From Thalassolituus oleivorans MIL-1 (GTDB lineage: Bacteria; Pseudomonadota; Gammaproteobacteria; Pseudomonadales; Oceanobacteraceae): a DNA stretch of 64,000 nt. The stretch is from contig NC_020888.1 of assembly GCF_000355675.1 (NCBI RefSeq), forward strand, positions 1,878,883 to 1,942,882. Reading direction: 5' to 3'. Under the pieces are notes generated by a model. It saw only the letters and a program-made list of their open reading frames with translations. It was not told where the DNA came from and searched no databases. The position numbers were made by a program, and so were the translations under genes. Of the stretch, positions 1 to 9,103 are shown piece by piece (within the stretch, counting starts at the first letter, position 1; each line of letters begins with the position of its first letter).

Positions 1-1
1 A

Positions 2-2638
2 GTTATTGATGATAGTCGCACCTATGCTGCGGACAATGCCCCGCTCACTCGCGTTGTTTTCGCTGTTGGCGATACGGTTCCGCTGCAAGATGGCTCTGCA
101 ATGACCATCACCGAAGTGCAGGAACAGAAAGGTATTTATTTCTACGGTGATGCCGATCAATTTATCCCTGAAACGCACCTAAGCGGCAATATTCAGCTTA
201 ACTCCCCATCCGACCGTTTATTTACCGGCCAAATCGACAACAACAACCTTTATGAATTACGCCAAACGGCCTTGCAGCGCTTAGCTAAGCTACGTCAGCG
301 TCCGTTCTATGGTTTGCTTGGTGCTCGCACGAGTTTATTAGCGCATCAGCTCTATATTGCTGAACAGGTCACCCAAGATGCCATCCCTCGCGTACTGCTA
401 GCCGATGAGGTGGGTTTAGGTAAGACCATTGAAGCGGGCCTTATATTGCATCGTTTGCTACTACAGCAGCGCATTCAACGGGTGTTGATTCTGGTTCCTG
501 ATCACTTGTTGCATCAGTGGCTGGTGGAAATGACGCGCCGTTTCAATTTGCGCTTCGCCGTAGTTAACCGTGCCGCCATTGCCGAGGAAGATGATCTATT
601 TGAATCAGACCAGCTATTTCTCTGCCCGCTATCGATGGCTACCGAAGATGATGTGGCTGCTCAAATCCTTACTAGCGATTGGGATATGTTGGTGGTCGAC
701 GAAGCGCACCATCTTGAATGGACGCCAGAAGGCCAAGATGCCAGCTATAGCTTAGTTGAGCATATCTCTACGCAGTCGCCAGGCTTGTTACTGCTAACTG
801 CAACACCTGAGCAGCTCGGCGTTGCTGGTCACTTTGCGCGCCTGCGATTGCTTGATCCGCAACGCTATACGAGCCTAGATCGTTTTATCGAAGAGCAACA
901 GGCCTATCAGCCAATTGCAGAACTAGCAGCAGAGATTGCGAGCGATAAAGAGCTGAGCGCGAGTCAGCAAACACACTTGCTCGAATTGTTACCCGATCTC
1001 GGTTCAGATGCCGACCGCAATCGTCAGCTGGATGCTTTAATAGATCGTCACGGACCTGGCCGGGCGCTATATCGCAATACCCGTCACGGTGTTACTGGGT
1101 TTCCTAAACGCGTTCCAAGCATCACCACACTGCCATGCCCTGAAGACTACCAAGGTGATGGCTTGCCGGGTTTGCACCCAGAAATGGATATGCCTAACTG
1201 GTGCGACATGGATCCGCGCGTCGAATGGTTGAATGCTCTGTTAAAATCCAATCCAACCGATAAGGTGGTACTGATCTGTCACAAAGCGACGACGGTACTC
1301 GACATCGAAGCGTACCTTTGGGAGAAGCATGGCATTCAAGTGGCGGTATTCCACGAGCAAATGGATTTAGTGGAGCGAGATCGTGCGGCTGCTTACTTTG
1401 CCGATCAGGAACAAGGTGCAAAACTACTTCTCTGCTCAGAGATCGGTAGCGAAGGCCGTAACTTCCAGTTCGCCCGTCACTTAGTTCTGTTCGATTTGCC
1501 ACTTAACTGCGACTTAATTGAACAGCGCATTGGTCGTCTAGATCGTATCGGCCAGAAGCACGATATCCAGATTCACATCCCAGTATTTGAAGGCCACATC
1601 ACCCAGCAATGGGCAACCTTGCTTAATGATGGGCTAGATGCGCTTAGCCGCCCTAACCCTGCGGCTCAGCCATTACTTGAACGTAATCGCTTGGAGATAG
1701 AGACAGCGCTTAACAACGCGACCGATCTTACTGAGTTAACGCAGAAGCTAGCAACTGAACGTACTGAATTACTGGCTGCATTGGAAACTGGTCGTGATCG
1801 CTTGCTCGAGTTGCATTCTTGCCACCCTACTCGTGCACGTAAATTAGCCAGAGATATGAGCATTGCCCATATCGAAGACGAAGCCGACTTAAATGACTTC
1901 CTTGAATTGTTCGCCGATGCCTTTGGCCTTGAGTTGATTGAACTGGGCGGCGATTGCATAACCATTGCCCCAGGCGATCACATGCTAGTACCAGATATGC
2001 CGCACCTACCTGAAGATGGCTTCATGGCCACGACTCGTCGTGAGGTTGCCCTCGCACGCGACGATGTCCAATTCTTGAGTTGGGAACACCCCTTTGTTGA
2101 TCAGGCGCTTGAGCTTATTACTAGCGGACCTGCAGGCAATGCCGCGGTGGGCTATGTCGAAAATCATGAGTTCAAAACCGGCGATTGTTACTTGCAGTTG
2201 CAGTTCGCTGCGCGCTGCCCAGCACCTAAGGCATTGCGTGTGGAGCGTTATCTACCACCTGACGCTATGCATCTAACCATGACACCGAAAGGTGATCTAA
2301 AGGTTAATGAGCCTGAGTGTGCACCGTTTGTTCTACCTCTAAAGCGCGGAACAGGACGAGGCTTACTTGAGCAAAAAGAAGCCGAGATTAAGCCCCTCAT
2401 CGCGCGCCTAGAGAAAATGGGCGGCAATCAGCTGGGTAAAATGATTGAACGCGCCCGCAACAAAGCCGATGTCGCGTATACAGACAGAAAAGCACGTTTA
2501 GTTGCCTTAGCCGAGCATAACCGCAATATTTCGCCTGCCATGCTGGCTGCGGTTGATACTGAACGCGCTGCGGTACTTGCTGCGATTGAAGATGCGCAGC
2601 TGGTGCTCGATAGCGTACGAGTGGTTTTCTGCGGTTAA
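2..2638 (+). CDS. rapA: RNA polymerase-associated ATPase RapA (5' truncated by window edge)
   Basis: RapA is a Swi2/Snf2 helicase-like ATPase that binds RNA polymerase and helps recycle it after transcription. The reading frame is already open at base 2. The first ATG in frame (base 101) is internal, because the codons before it match the RapA N-terminal region. About 40 residues are therefore missing to the left, and 878 codons are visible. Walker A (ADEVGLGKT) is encoded at about 401-427 and the DEAH box (VVDEAHH) near 690-712. A helicase C-terminal half follows, with the motif VI-like EQRIGRLDRIGQ, and then the RapA-specific C-terminal region. The gene converges on gor across a shared terminator. 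Identification is secure. Confidence 0.95.
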   Translation, partial: VIDDSRTYAADNAPLTRVVFAVGDTVPLQDGSAMTITEVQEQKGIYFYGDADQFIPETHLSGNIQLNSPSDRLFTGQIDNNNLYELRQTALQRLAKLRQRPFYGLLGARTSLLAHQLYIAEQVTQDAIPRVLLADEVGLGKTIEAGLILHRLLLQQRIQRVLILVPDHLLHQWLVEMTRRFNLRFAVVNRAAIAEEDDLFESDQLFLCPLSMATEDDVAAQILTSDWDMLVVDEAHHLEWTPEGQDASYSLVEHISTQSPGLLLLTATPEQLGVAGHFARLRLLDPQRYTSLDRFIEEQQAYQPIAELAAEIASDKELSASQQTHLLELLPDLGSDADRNRQLDALIDRHGPGRALYRNTRHGVTGFPKRVPSITTLPCPEDYQGDGLPGLHPEMDMPNWCDMDPRVEWLNALLKSNPTDKVVLICHKATTVLDIEAYLWEKHGIQVAVFHEQMDLVERDRAAAYFADQEQGAKLLLCSEIGSEGRNFQFARHLVLFDLPLNCDLIEQRIGRLDRIGQKHDIQIHIPVFEGHITQQWATLLNDGLDALSRPNPAAQPLLERNRLEIETALNNATDLTELTQKLATERTELLAALETGRDRLLELHSCHPTRARKLARDMSIAHIEDEADLNDFLELFADAFGLELIELGGDCITIAPGDHMLVPDMPHLPEDGFMATTRREVALARDDVQFLSWEHPFVDQALELITSGPAGNAAVGYVENHEFKTGDCYLQLQFAARCPAPKALRVERYLPPDAMHLTMTPKGDLKVNEPECAPFVLPLKRGTGRGLLEQKEAEIKPLIARLEKMGGNQLGKMIERARNKADVAYTDRKARLVALAEHNRNISPAMLAAVDTERAAVLAAIEDAQLVLDSVRVVFCG

Positions 2639-2666
2639 TTTTTGTCGCTTGAACAAGATGCACAAA

Positions 2667-2712
2667 ACAAAAAGCCCGCCCCTATTCATCACAATAAGGG
2701 CGGGCTTTTTTA
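2667..2712. terminator. Bidirectional Rho-independent terminator between rapA and gor
   Basis: A perfect GC-rich stem (AAAAAGCCCGCCC at 2669-2681 with GGGCGGGCTTTTT at 2698-2710) is flanked by A-rich and T-rich runs. It reads as a terminator on both strands and lies between the stop codons of the convergent rapA and gor genes. Confidence 0.9.
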
Positions 2713-2731
2713 TTGCTAAACAACTAAAGGA

Positions 2732-4093
2732 TCACAACTGGCGAGATGGTGTTCTCATGGTAACGAACTCTTCAGCAGCGGTTGGATGTATACCGATAGT
2801 GCTATCCAAAATTACTTTAGTTGCGCCCGCCTTCATCGCCACAGCCAACCCCTGCATGATCTCACCGGCATCAACACCGACCATGTGCGCACCAAGAATT
2901 TTATCTGTGCTGGTTTGTACTAGTAACTTCATATAAGCGCGTTCGCTCATGCCGCTCATCGTGTGTTTCATTGGCCGAAACTCAGATTCAAACACACTGA
3001 CATCACCGCCAAATTGGCATGCAGCTTCTTCTTCGGTTAACCCTACCGTCGCGATATTCGGTTGGCAGAAAACCGCTGTGGCTATCGTGTTGTAGTCTGT
3101 CGGAGTGGCATCGCCGTCGAACTGCTGCGCAACAAATGTCATGCCCTGCGCCAATGCAACAGGTGTTAGAGCCGGCGTGCCGATTACGTCACCTAATGCA
3201 TAAATACTGTCGACGGTTGTTTTAAAGTGGTCATCCGTAATGATGGTGCCATCTTCACGCATAGCAATACCAAGAGCTTCCAATCCTAAACCATCGGTCA
3301 TCGGGCGGCGTCCTGTGGCATACATGACCGCATCACAAGCGATCGTTTCGCCATTAGTGAATGCGCAAATCAAACTGCCATCAGCCTGCTTTTCTATTTT
3401 TTCTATGTCACAACCCGTACTAATGCGCACGCCCTTCTTGGCAATTTCGTTGGCGGCGAACTCACGAACCTTACTATCAAATCCACGCAGTATTTGTTCG
3501 CCACGATACGTGAGCGTTGTTTCAGCGCCCAAACCATTGAAGATGCCAGCAAACTCAACAGCAATATAACCACCGCCGACGATGACGATACGTTGTGGAA
3601 ATTCATCGAGATAAAATACGTCGTTCGAAGTTATTGCGAATTCAATCCCAGGAACCTTAGGGACGAAAGGCCAGCCACCCGTTGCGATTAAAATCCGCTC
3701 TGCCGTTAACTTTTGTTCGCTAACAGCCACTGTGTGAGGATCAATAATCGAGCCCGTGCCATTAATAATTTCAACGCCTGCATTCTTAAGCATATTGTCA
3801 TATATGCCATTTAAGCGTTTGATTTCGTTGGTTTTATTATCGCGTAATTCAGGCCAGCTGAATTGATCTAACGTCGCATGAACACCAAAGCCTGCGCCTT
3901 CTTTTAAGTGGCTTGCGTATTCAGAGGCGTACACGAATAGCTTTTTGGGAACACAACCGACGTTAACGCAAGTACCGCCCAAATAACGACTTTCGATAAC
4001 TGCCACTTTTTTGCCGCGAGCTGCCGCCATACGGGATGCCCGCACTCCGCCAGACCCTGCTCCAATGACCAAAAGATCATAATCGTAATTCAT
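2732..4093 (-). CDS. gor: Glutathione reductase (NADPH)
   Basis: This enzyme reduces glutathione disulfide with NADPH in the cytoplasm. The 453-residue protein has the normal length for the family. It shows the FAD-binding GAGSGG motif at residues 11-16, the redox-active disulfide in GGTCVNVGCVPKK (Cys42 and Cys47), a second Rossmann motif (VGGGYIAVEFAG), and the C-terminal GIHPTAAEEF segment carrying the catalytic His-Glu pair. It is the class I disulfide reductase closest to glutathione reductase; trypanothione reductase-like activity is less likely. It lies 77 bases downstream of gspM on the same strand, so it may be read from the end of the secretion operon or from its own promoter. I did not identify a convincing promoter. 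Confidence 0.93.
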   Translation of the reverse strand: MNYDYDLLVIGAGSGGVRASRMAAARGKKVAVIESRYLGGTCVNVGCVPKKLFVYASEYASHLKEGAGFGVHATLDQFSWPELRDNKTNEIKRLNGIYDNMLKNAGVEIINGTGSIIDPHTVAVSEQKLTAERILIATGGWPFVPKVPGIEFAITSNDVFYLDEFPQRIVIVGGGYIAVEFAGIFNGLGAETTLTYRGEQILRGFDSKVREFAANEIAKKGVRISTGCDIEKIEKQADGSLICAFTNGETIACDAVMYATGRRPMTDGLGLEALGIAMREDGTIITDDHFKTTVDSIYALGDVIGTPALTPVALAQGMTFVAQQFDGDATPTDYNTIATAVFCQPNIATVGLTEEEAACQFGGDVSVFESEFRPMKHTMSGMSERAYMKLLVQTSTDKILGAHMVGVDAGEIMQGLAVAMKAGATKVILDSTIGIHPTAAEEFVTMRTPSRQL

Positions 4094-4170
4094 TGCTTGC
4101 CTCGATTGGATGGTGCGATTTGATGTAGCGCAATGGAGTGATGCCCAGCCGACTGTGCTATCAACTGCGA

Positions 4171-4698
4171 TTAACTACCGGCCCTCACAAGAGTAGCCCG
4201 AATATCAACACGACCCGGCTGAGTGTCTTTGTCGATATTAATCTGATTCACGACGATGCCGAAGCGTGAGTTCAGTGCTTCTAGCCATGTAATGGTGTCG
4301 TCGAATGAAACATTCTCTAGCCAAATACGCAAGCCGCTGCCATCTTGCTCATAGCGCGTTAGGGTTATGTTGCTTTTACGTGCTTGCTGCGTCACAACAG
4401 CCAGCAATGGCTGCTCCGCTGCGGCATTAACCCCAGTGGTGCCATTGTTGAATTGCGCACCGTTGTTTGCCATTAGATTATAAAGTGCCAGCTGTTTATC
4501 CAACTCAACTGCGAGTGTATCTTGGCGCTTTAACATAGGGGCAAATACAATCGAGAACACGATAGCTAATGCGGCAAATATCGCTACGCCATTAACAATA
4601 TTACGATCACGCCCAGGAAGCTGGCCGTACCAATCTTTCGCGGCCGTAACGCGAGGATCTTTATTTAGTTGATCTGTGATCACGGTTAACGCTTTCAT
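4171..4698 (-). CDS. gspM: Type II secretion system inner-membrane protein GspM
   Basis: GspM is a bitopic inner-membrane protein that pairs with GspL in the assembly platform of the type II secretion system. The 175-residue protein has a short cytoplasmic N-terminus, one hydrophobic segment (IVNGVAIFAALAIVFSIVFA, about residues 35-55), a coiled-coil-like stretch and a periplasmic ferredoxin-like domain. The start overlaps the gspL stop by 4 bases (ATGA), which indicates translational coupling. It is the last gsp gene of the operon. No gspN follows, and the next gene is gor. GspM proteins are weakly conserved, so the call rests on topology, length and position as much as on sequence. Confidence 0.9.
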   Translation of the reverse strand: MKALTVITDQLNKDPRVTAAKDWYGQLPGRDRNIVNGVAIFAALAIVFSIVFAPMLKRQDTLAVELDKQLALYNLMANNGAQFNNGTTGVNAAAEQPLLAVVTQQARKSNITLTRYEQDGSGLRIWLENVSFDDTITWLEALNSRFGIVVNQINIDKDTQPGRVDIRATLVRAGS

Positions 4699-5879
4699 GC
4701 GGCAGCCCCTCCAACTTTTAAGCGCCCTTTTACAACGCCTTTATCGGTCGTTGCTGATGCAATATCGGCTGTCATTCCACTTTTCTCTAATGCCTGCTTG
4801 AAGGTCTGTAAATCACCCATTGCCGTTGCAGTGACTTCGATCACCAGCTCATCAAGACGATCCGCATAACGAACACTTTGCAACTCAATACTCTTTTGCA
4901 AAGACGCACTGGCGTAAACTCGTGATACATTGGCCATCATGGCGATAAAACCACCACTTCCTGCAGTCGCACCACCATCTAATTTTTCACGGAACTGACG
5001 CTCTAAACTGCGAACCCGCTCGCCGGGAAACCACTGTTTGTACAAGGCTAGACTTTGACTTCTAACTTCTGCGACTTGTTGAGCTTTAAGCCGATTGTCT
5101 GCAAACAAATACAAACCCGACAGCACTGCAAATACTGCCGTCATGGCCGCAATACCAGCCCACCACTTATTGGCCTTATGAGTTTCTTGCTGAGCCAGAC
5201 CTTTACCTGACAGCAAATCAGCTGTTGCGGGGATCGACAATAAAGCGGGCGACGTAGGCTCTATACGTATCGAAGCGAAGCAATCTGGATAGCCGGTTTC
5301 GATACTGGTTTTTAATAAGTTGGCTTGATCGAGGTTATTGCCAACAATAATCAATTCATCGGCGGTAAAATCTGCAAGCACTGACTCTAAAACGGCGGCA
5401 ATTGCACTCTCCGGTACTCGCCCTTCAAAACGTCCCGGCAGCTGAATCAACCAATCTCCCGCATCGTATTGAATGCTTGAAATAAGCGGCAAGGCTGCTG
5501 TTTCAGGAACTAGCGCTTGAACTCTCACATGGTGCAAGTCACACAAGTCTAATAAACGCTCAGTGATATCATTGGCAACAACATACGCTCGATGATAGGT
5601 TTTATAGCTACCAGAAGTGAGCACGGTAAAATCGTTTAGGTCGCCAAGAATCAACTCCTCTAAAGCGTACGGCATGGCACGATTCACCATGCGCGCTTTA
5701 ATACCGGGTAATGATACCCAGTGAGCAACGTAGTTACTTGCCGATAGCTGCAGGGTTACCGCCGTCAATTCCGGCAGGGTGTCCGCCCATTCTTCTAACG
5801 ACTTCACTTCTTGATTGGTATGGACTGTCCATTGACCTAGAGTGGCATGCCACTGCACTCTGATTGCGTTCGTTGTCAT
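4695..5879 (-). CDS. gspL: Type II secretion system protein GspL
   Basis: GspL links the cytoplasmic GspE ATPase to the inner-membrane platform and binds GspM in the periplasm. The 394-residue protein has the expected three parts: an actin-like cytoplasmic domain (about residues 1-235), one transmembrane helix (WWAGIAAMTAVFAVLSGLYL, about 238-258) and a periplasmic ferredoxin-like domain. It begins 4 bases after the gspK stop and overlaps gspM by 4 bases. Length and order match other T2SS operons. Confidence 0.93.
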   Translation of the reverse strand: MTTNAIRVQWHATLGQWTVHTNQEVKSLEEWADTLPELTAVTLQLSASNYVAHWVSLPGIKARMVNRAMPYALEELILGDLNDFTVLTSGSYKTYHRAYVVANDITERLLDLCDLHHVRVQALVPETAALPLISSIQYDAGDWLIQLPGRFEGRVPESAIAAVLESVLADFTADELIIVGNNLDQANLLKTSIETGYPDCFASIRIEPTSPALLSIPATADLLSGKGLAQQETHKANKWWAGIAAMTAVFAVLSGLYLFADNRLKAQQVAEVRSQSLALYKQWFPGERVRSLERQFREKLDGGATAGSGGFIAMMANVSRVYASASLQKSIELQSVRYADRLDELVIEVTATAMGDLQTFKQALEKSGMTADIASATTDKGVVKGRLKVGGAAA

Positions 5880-5883
5880 CCTA

Positions 5884-6954
5884 TTACTCTATTTGATTAG
5901 CTGTGCTAACTGGGTCTACCGGACGCGATTCTCGCCGTGAAAAATCACGATATAGCGTGGTCATAATTCCGGTATCAACAGCGCGATGTATTACCGCTTC
6001 CAGTGTTGCCATACGCCCACCCAAATCGATTCGGGCAAACAATTCAAAATATTCTGTGCGAACAGAGAAATCCGTTTTACTCCAGCGACTATCTACTTCC
6101 TGATCGTTATTGTTGCCGTCGGAATCATTGTCGTCATTCTGACCGTTTGTACGTGCCTTGGTAAAGGGCTCAACCTGACTTAGCGCCCAAAAATCATCAA
6201 CACTGCTAAAACCATCGTCTCCGCGCGCATTGACAATGGCCTGCCCATCGGCAAGGGTAAGCTCGCTATCTAATGAAGCCAGCACAATGGCTGGCGCAGT
6301 GTTGACGTTCAACTGAGCCGTAACCGGCAGACAAGCGACATAAGGTTCTAATTTGCTGTATGACGCAGCATCCATATTCTCGATTAGTAACAACTCTGAG
6401 GTATGTTTGCAGTCTTGATAGGCGGCACGGTAAGGAACTTCCGCCGATAGATAGCGATCATCATCCTGACTCTCTGGATTCAACCAATTGGCCCACTCGG
6501 TTGCCAGCTCAACATCCAAACCAAGCAAATTCAGCAACTGGCGAAAACGTGTCGTTTGAATAGCTTTGTTCGGAGCGTCTGGTGCCAAACTATTAAGATT
6601 AAAACGTCCTTGGGCATCCGATAAATGCAGAAATATCGTTCCTGGTTCTAGCGGAAATGACCTATCAACCGCCCACTCCTCACCGAGGTGATCCTTTTCT
6701 TTATCGGCTTCCCAGTCCATATAAAGACCTTGTCGTACAGCCTGCTCTGCGGCATACGAAAATTCTCTGGCTTGCTGCAGCGCGAGCTGTCCAGAAACTC
6801 GTTCTAAGTCGATAGATTGCCGCTCAATCATGGAGGTAGCTAGAATTGCCACAATAGAAAATATTAGCAGCACCATTAGCAGTACCATGCCAGACTGCCG
6901 GTTTTTACCAGTTAACCTATTGGTGTAATTTCGACGTGACGACAACGCAAGCAT
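5884..6954 (-). CDS. gspK: Type II secretion minor pseudopilin GspK
   Basis: GspK is the large minor pseudopilin that caps the GspI-GspJ-GspK tip complex. The 356-residue precursor has a basic leader ending at Gly22, followed by the hydrophobic helix MVLLMVLLIFSIVAILATSM. As is usual for GspK, the mature protein lacks Glu at position 5 (Met27 here), whereas GspG, H, I and J in this operon all have it. The globular domain carries the family's large insertion and an Asp/Asn-rich segment (NGQNDDNDSDGNNNDQE), which may be a flexible loop or a calcium-binding site; the latter is inference. It overlaps gspJ by one base. A prepilin peptidase is required for processing and is not in this window. Confidence 0.93.
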   Translation of the reverse strand: MLALSSRRNYTNRLTGKNRQSGMVLLMVLLIFSIVAILATSMIERQSIDLERVSGQLALQQAREFSYAAEQAVRQGLYMDWEADKEKDHLGEEWAVDRSFPLEPGTIFLHLSDAQGRFNLNSLAPDAPNKAIQTTRFRQLLNLLGLDVELATEWANWLNPESQDDDRYLSAEVPYRAAYQDCKHTSELLLIENMDAASYSKLEPYVACLPVTAQLNVNTAPAIVLASLDSELTLADGQAIVNARGDDGFSSVDDFWALSQVEPFTKARTNGQNDDNDSDGNNNDQEVDSRWSKTDFSVRTEYFELFARIDLGGRMATLEAVIHRAVDTGIMTTLYRDFSRRESRPVDPVSTANQIE

Positions 6955-7709
6955 CAGGTATCAGCCTTGTCATGAGCTAACAACCAAAGTCGCTCGATAA
7001 AACCAAGCCGTGGCAGTTCTATCTGCCAACGCATAGCAATCGGATACTCTGGCTTATTAGGATCCGAAACTGGCGGCCAGCTATCGTAATTTGTGCGCTC
7101 GGGCTGTGCACCGACTTCAGTGGGAGCAGTTTCGGCGGTAAGCTCAATCGTGAGGCTAACCACCTGCTCTAGCACCACTTGCGATTGCACTTCAATGTCG
7201 GTGGAACGATCCAAGTGCGGCCAGAAATAACGCACTAGACAATCGCCTTTAGGGTCTGTCTCGCCCCACTGCTCTAGCCTCAATCGAGCGCTTTCGCATT
7301 CATCACTATCAAGCGGCTCTATACGATAGGCTACTCGTTGAAGTGTCGAGCGCGGATCGTTAGCGACTGGAGAGTTACGCCACCCCGCTCGAGTAAACTC
7401 AAGTAAGTAGTCGCCATTATCCAGCAGTAACGATGGCTGGGTGTCGCCGTACTCATCTCGAATTGAGCGATTAATAAACTGTTCTAAGTCGCGAGTAATG
7501 ACTTGGTTAAAACGCTGAAGGCCAGCCAATTGCTCTGAACGAATATCAGTATTACGCGACGCCTCGCTGATATTACTTAATAACTGCACAGCACCGACCC
7601 CAATAATGGCAGTAATGCTAATCGCTACCATCACTTCCAAAAGGGTGAAGCCTCTTTGCAGTCGTGACTGCTTAGGGTTTAAAACCGGTGGTACGGACAC
7701 ACGCTTCAT
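6954..7709 (-). CDS. gspJ: Type II secretion minor pseudopilin GspJ
   Basis: GspJ is a minor pseudopilin of the T2SS tip complex. The 251-residue precursor has a 20-residue basic leader ending in Gly, then the type IV pilin-like N-terminus FTLLEVMVAISITAIIGVGA with Glu at mature position 5, and a globular beta-rich domain. Its start lies one base past the gspI stop and its stop overlaps the gspK start by one base. Length and position in the GHIJK order fit the family. Confidence 0.93.
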   Translation of the reverse strand: MKRVSVPPVLNPKQSRLQRGFTLLEVMVAISITAIIGVGAVQLLSNISEASRNTDIRSEQLAGLQRFNQVITRDLEQFINRSIRDEYGDTQPSLLLDNGDYLLEFTRAGWRNSPVANDPRSTLQRVAYRIEPLDSDECESARLRLEQWGETDPKGDCLVRYFWPHLDRSTDIEVQSQVVLEQVVSLTIELTAETAPTEVGAQPERTNYDSWPPVSDPNKPEYPIAMRWQIELPRLGFIERLWLLAHDKADT

Positions 7710-7710
7710 A

Positions 7711-8079
7711 TCAATGAGTGCCCATAATAGTTGCCAGCGAAATTAAGAAGTTTTCTTTGTTATTGATGTCAGCCACAGAAACAGTGACACGATTCAGGCC
7801 AGGAAAAGCCGTCGCTTCAACAACCACATTAATGCGCCATTCGCGATCGGCAAGCTTGGTCGTGTCGTTACTTGTTCCTACTGCGGGCTGACCTGCCAAC
7901 CGAATTTCTGCCATGCGATTTTCTGCAACATAGGACGCTAACGACTTATCGGCCATATAAAGTAGATTATTGACGCGCATACTGGCGGTGTCGGTAATTG
8001 TTACCGCTACAACAGCAAAGATGGTGATGGCGATCATCACTTCAATCAGGGTGAAGCCGCGGCTGCGCTTAATTTTCAA
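7711..8079 (-). CDS. gspI: Type II secretion minor pseudopilin GspI
   Basis: GspI is the minor pseudopilin that nucleates the tip complex with GspJ and GspK. I place the start at a TTG (8079), which gives a 7-residue basic leader before Gly8 and the motif FTLIEVMIAITIFAVVAVTI. A GAGG lies about 8-9 bases upstream. A second possible TTG at 8094 would lengthen the leader by five residues but sits almost on top of that Shine-Dalgarno sequence. The protein is about 122 residues, normal for GspI. The gene overlaps gspH by 11 bases. After the helix, the segment LASYVAENRMAEIRL is typical of this family. Confidence 0.9.
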   Translation of the reverse strand: MKIKRSRGFTLIEVMIAITIFAVVAVTITDTASMRVNNLLYMADKSLASYVAENRMAEIRLAGQPAVGTSNDTTKLADREWRINVVVEATAFPGLNRVTVSVADINNKENFLISLATIMGTH

Positions 8080-8662
8080 AGCGTTCCACCTCAATGGTTA
8101 CTGGATTAAATCCATCACCTTTCACGGTAATAAGAAACGCCTGATCATCAATATGTCCAAGCTCTATCCGAAACGGCGTGTACTCATCCGATGACAAAAA
8201 TAAAAGGGCCGGCAGCGGTCCTTCATCATCCCCATCGCCTTGCAAGGTTTCGGTATCGACCTCAACCCCTTCAACAAACAACGCAAGCGACACTTGCTCT
8301 GGCACTTCTATCGTAGCGCCTAATCGCCCACTGTAGGCTTGCCACGGATTCTTAGCGAGCGCATCGAGCTCTTCGCGATCCAAGCCAGCAGTAAACTCTT
8401 GAGAGTTGATATCTTGATAGGATAACAAGGTGGTACTTTCCGGCAGTATTGCCACACCCAGATCGATATTTTGAAATACGGCTTCTTCGCGATACATGTC
8501 GAATGCACCTTGAAAGCGGCGAGCAAGCTGTTCAGTTTCGCTTTGCGCCTGACGCCCACTACCTCCAAGGTTAACCATCGACAGCAACAAGCCGATGATG
8601 ACAAGCACCACCATTACTTCTAACAGGGTAAACCCCCGCTGCTGTTGCTGCCGATGTGTCAT
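8069..8662 (-). CDS. gspH: Type II secretion minor pseudopilin GspH
   Basis: GspH is a minor pseudopilin linking the tip complex to the GspG fibre. The 197-residue precursor has a Gln/Arg leader ending at Gly10, then FTLLEVMVVLVIIGLLLSMV with Glu at mature position 5, and a GspH-type segment (ARRFQGAFDMYREEAVFQ) leading into a beta-rich globular domain. Its start shares one base with the gspG stop and its end overlaps gspI. The order G-H-I-J-K is canonical. Confidence 0.93.
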   Translation of the reverse strand: MTHRQQQQRGFTLLEVMVVLVIIGLLLSMVNLGGSGRQAQSETEQLARRFQGAFDMYREEAVFQNIDLGVAILPESTTLLSYQDINSQEFTAGLDREELDALAKNPWQAYSGRLGATIEVPEQVSLALFVEGVEVDTETLQGDGDDEGPLPALLFLSSDEYTPFRIELGHIDDQAFLITVKGDGFNPVTIEVERFEN

Positions 8663-9093
8663 TACATTTCCTGACTGCTGATATCAGCGGCGTCGGCTTC
8701 GCCACCTTCAGAGGCATCTGAACCTAAAGAAATGATCTCGTACTGACCTTTATTCAAGAAGTATAAGAACTCACCACCCCACGCATCAGTAGGCACCGAA
8801 TTTCCTTTTAGGTAACCACTACTACGATAGTTCTTTGGCTCTGGCGAACCTGAAGGCTTCTTAACAAGCGCTTCTAAACCTTGCTCGGTAGTTGGATAGG
8901 TATAGTTGTCCAACTTGTACATATCCAATGCGCCTTCGATCAACTTAATCTGGCTTTTGGTTGTTTTGATTAGAGCATCGTCTGCAGCTCCAAGAATGTT
9001 ACCTGCGACCAAGGCCATAATACCGCCGATAATTGCTAGTACGACCATTACTTCGATCAAGGTAAAACCAGCTTGGCGTTTTTTAACGGGCAT
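8662..9093 (-). CDS. gspG: Type II secretion major pseudopilin GspG
   Basis: GspG is the major pseudopilin that forms the T2SS pseudopilus. I place the start at the ATG at 9093, seven bases after an AGGAG. An upstream in-frame extension to 9168 would run into gspF and add a non-pilin sequence. The 143-residue precursor has the leader MPVKKRQAG, the N-terminus FTLIEVMVVLAIIGGIMALV with Glu5 of the mature protein, and the hallmark segments YKLDNYTYPTTEQGLEALV and DAWGGEF. The C-terminal loop is rich in Asp and Glu (GSDASEGGEADAADIS), matching the calcium-binding region of GspG. The gene begins 10 bases after the gspF stop. Confidence 0.95.
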   Translation of the reverse strand: MPVKKRQAGFTLIEVMVVLAIIGGIMALVAGNILGAADDALIKTTKSQIKLIEGALDMYKLDNYTYPTTEQGLEALVKKPSGSPEPKNYRSSGYLKGNSVPTDAWGGEFLYFLNKGQYEIISLGSDASEGGEADAADISSQEM

Positions 9094-9103
9094 TATCATT
9101 CTC

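Noticed and set aside
1194-2663. Several long minus-strand open frames inside rapA
   Set aside because: They lack recognisable domains and ribosome-binding sites and lie opposite a highly conserved coding frame; they are shadows.
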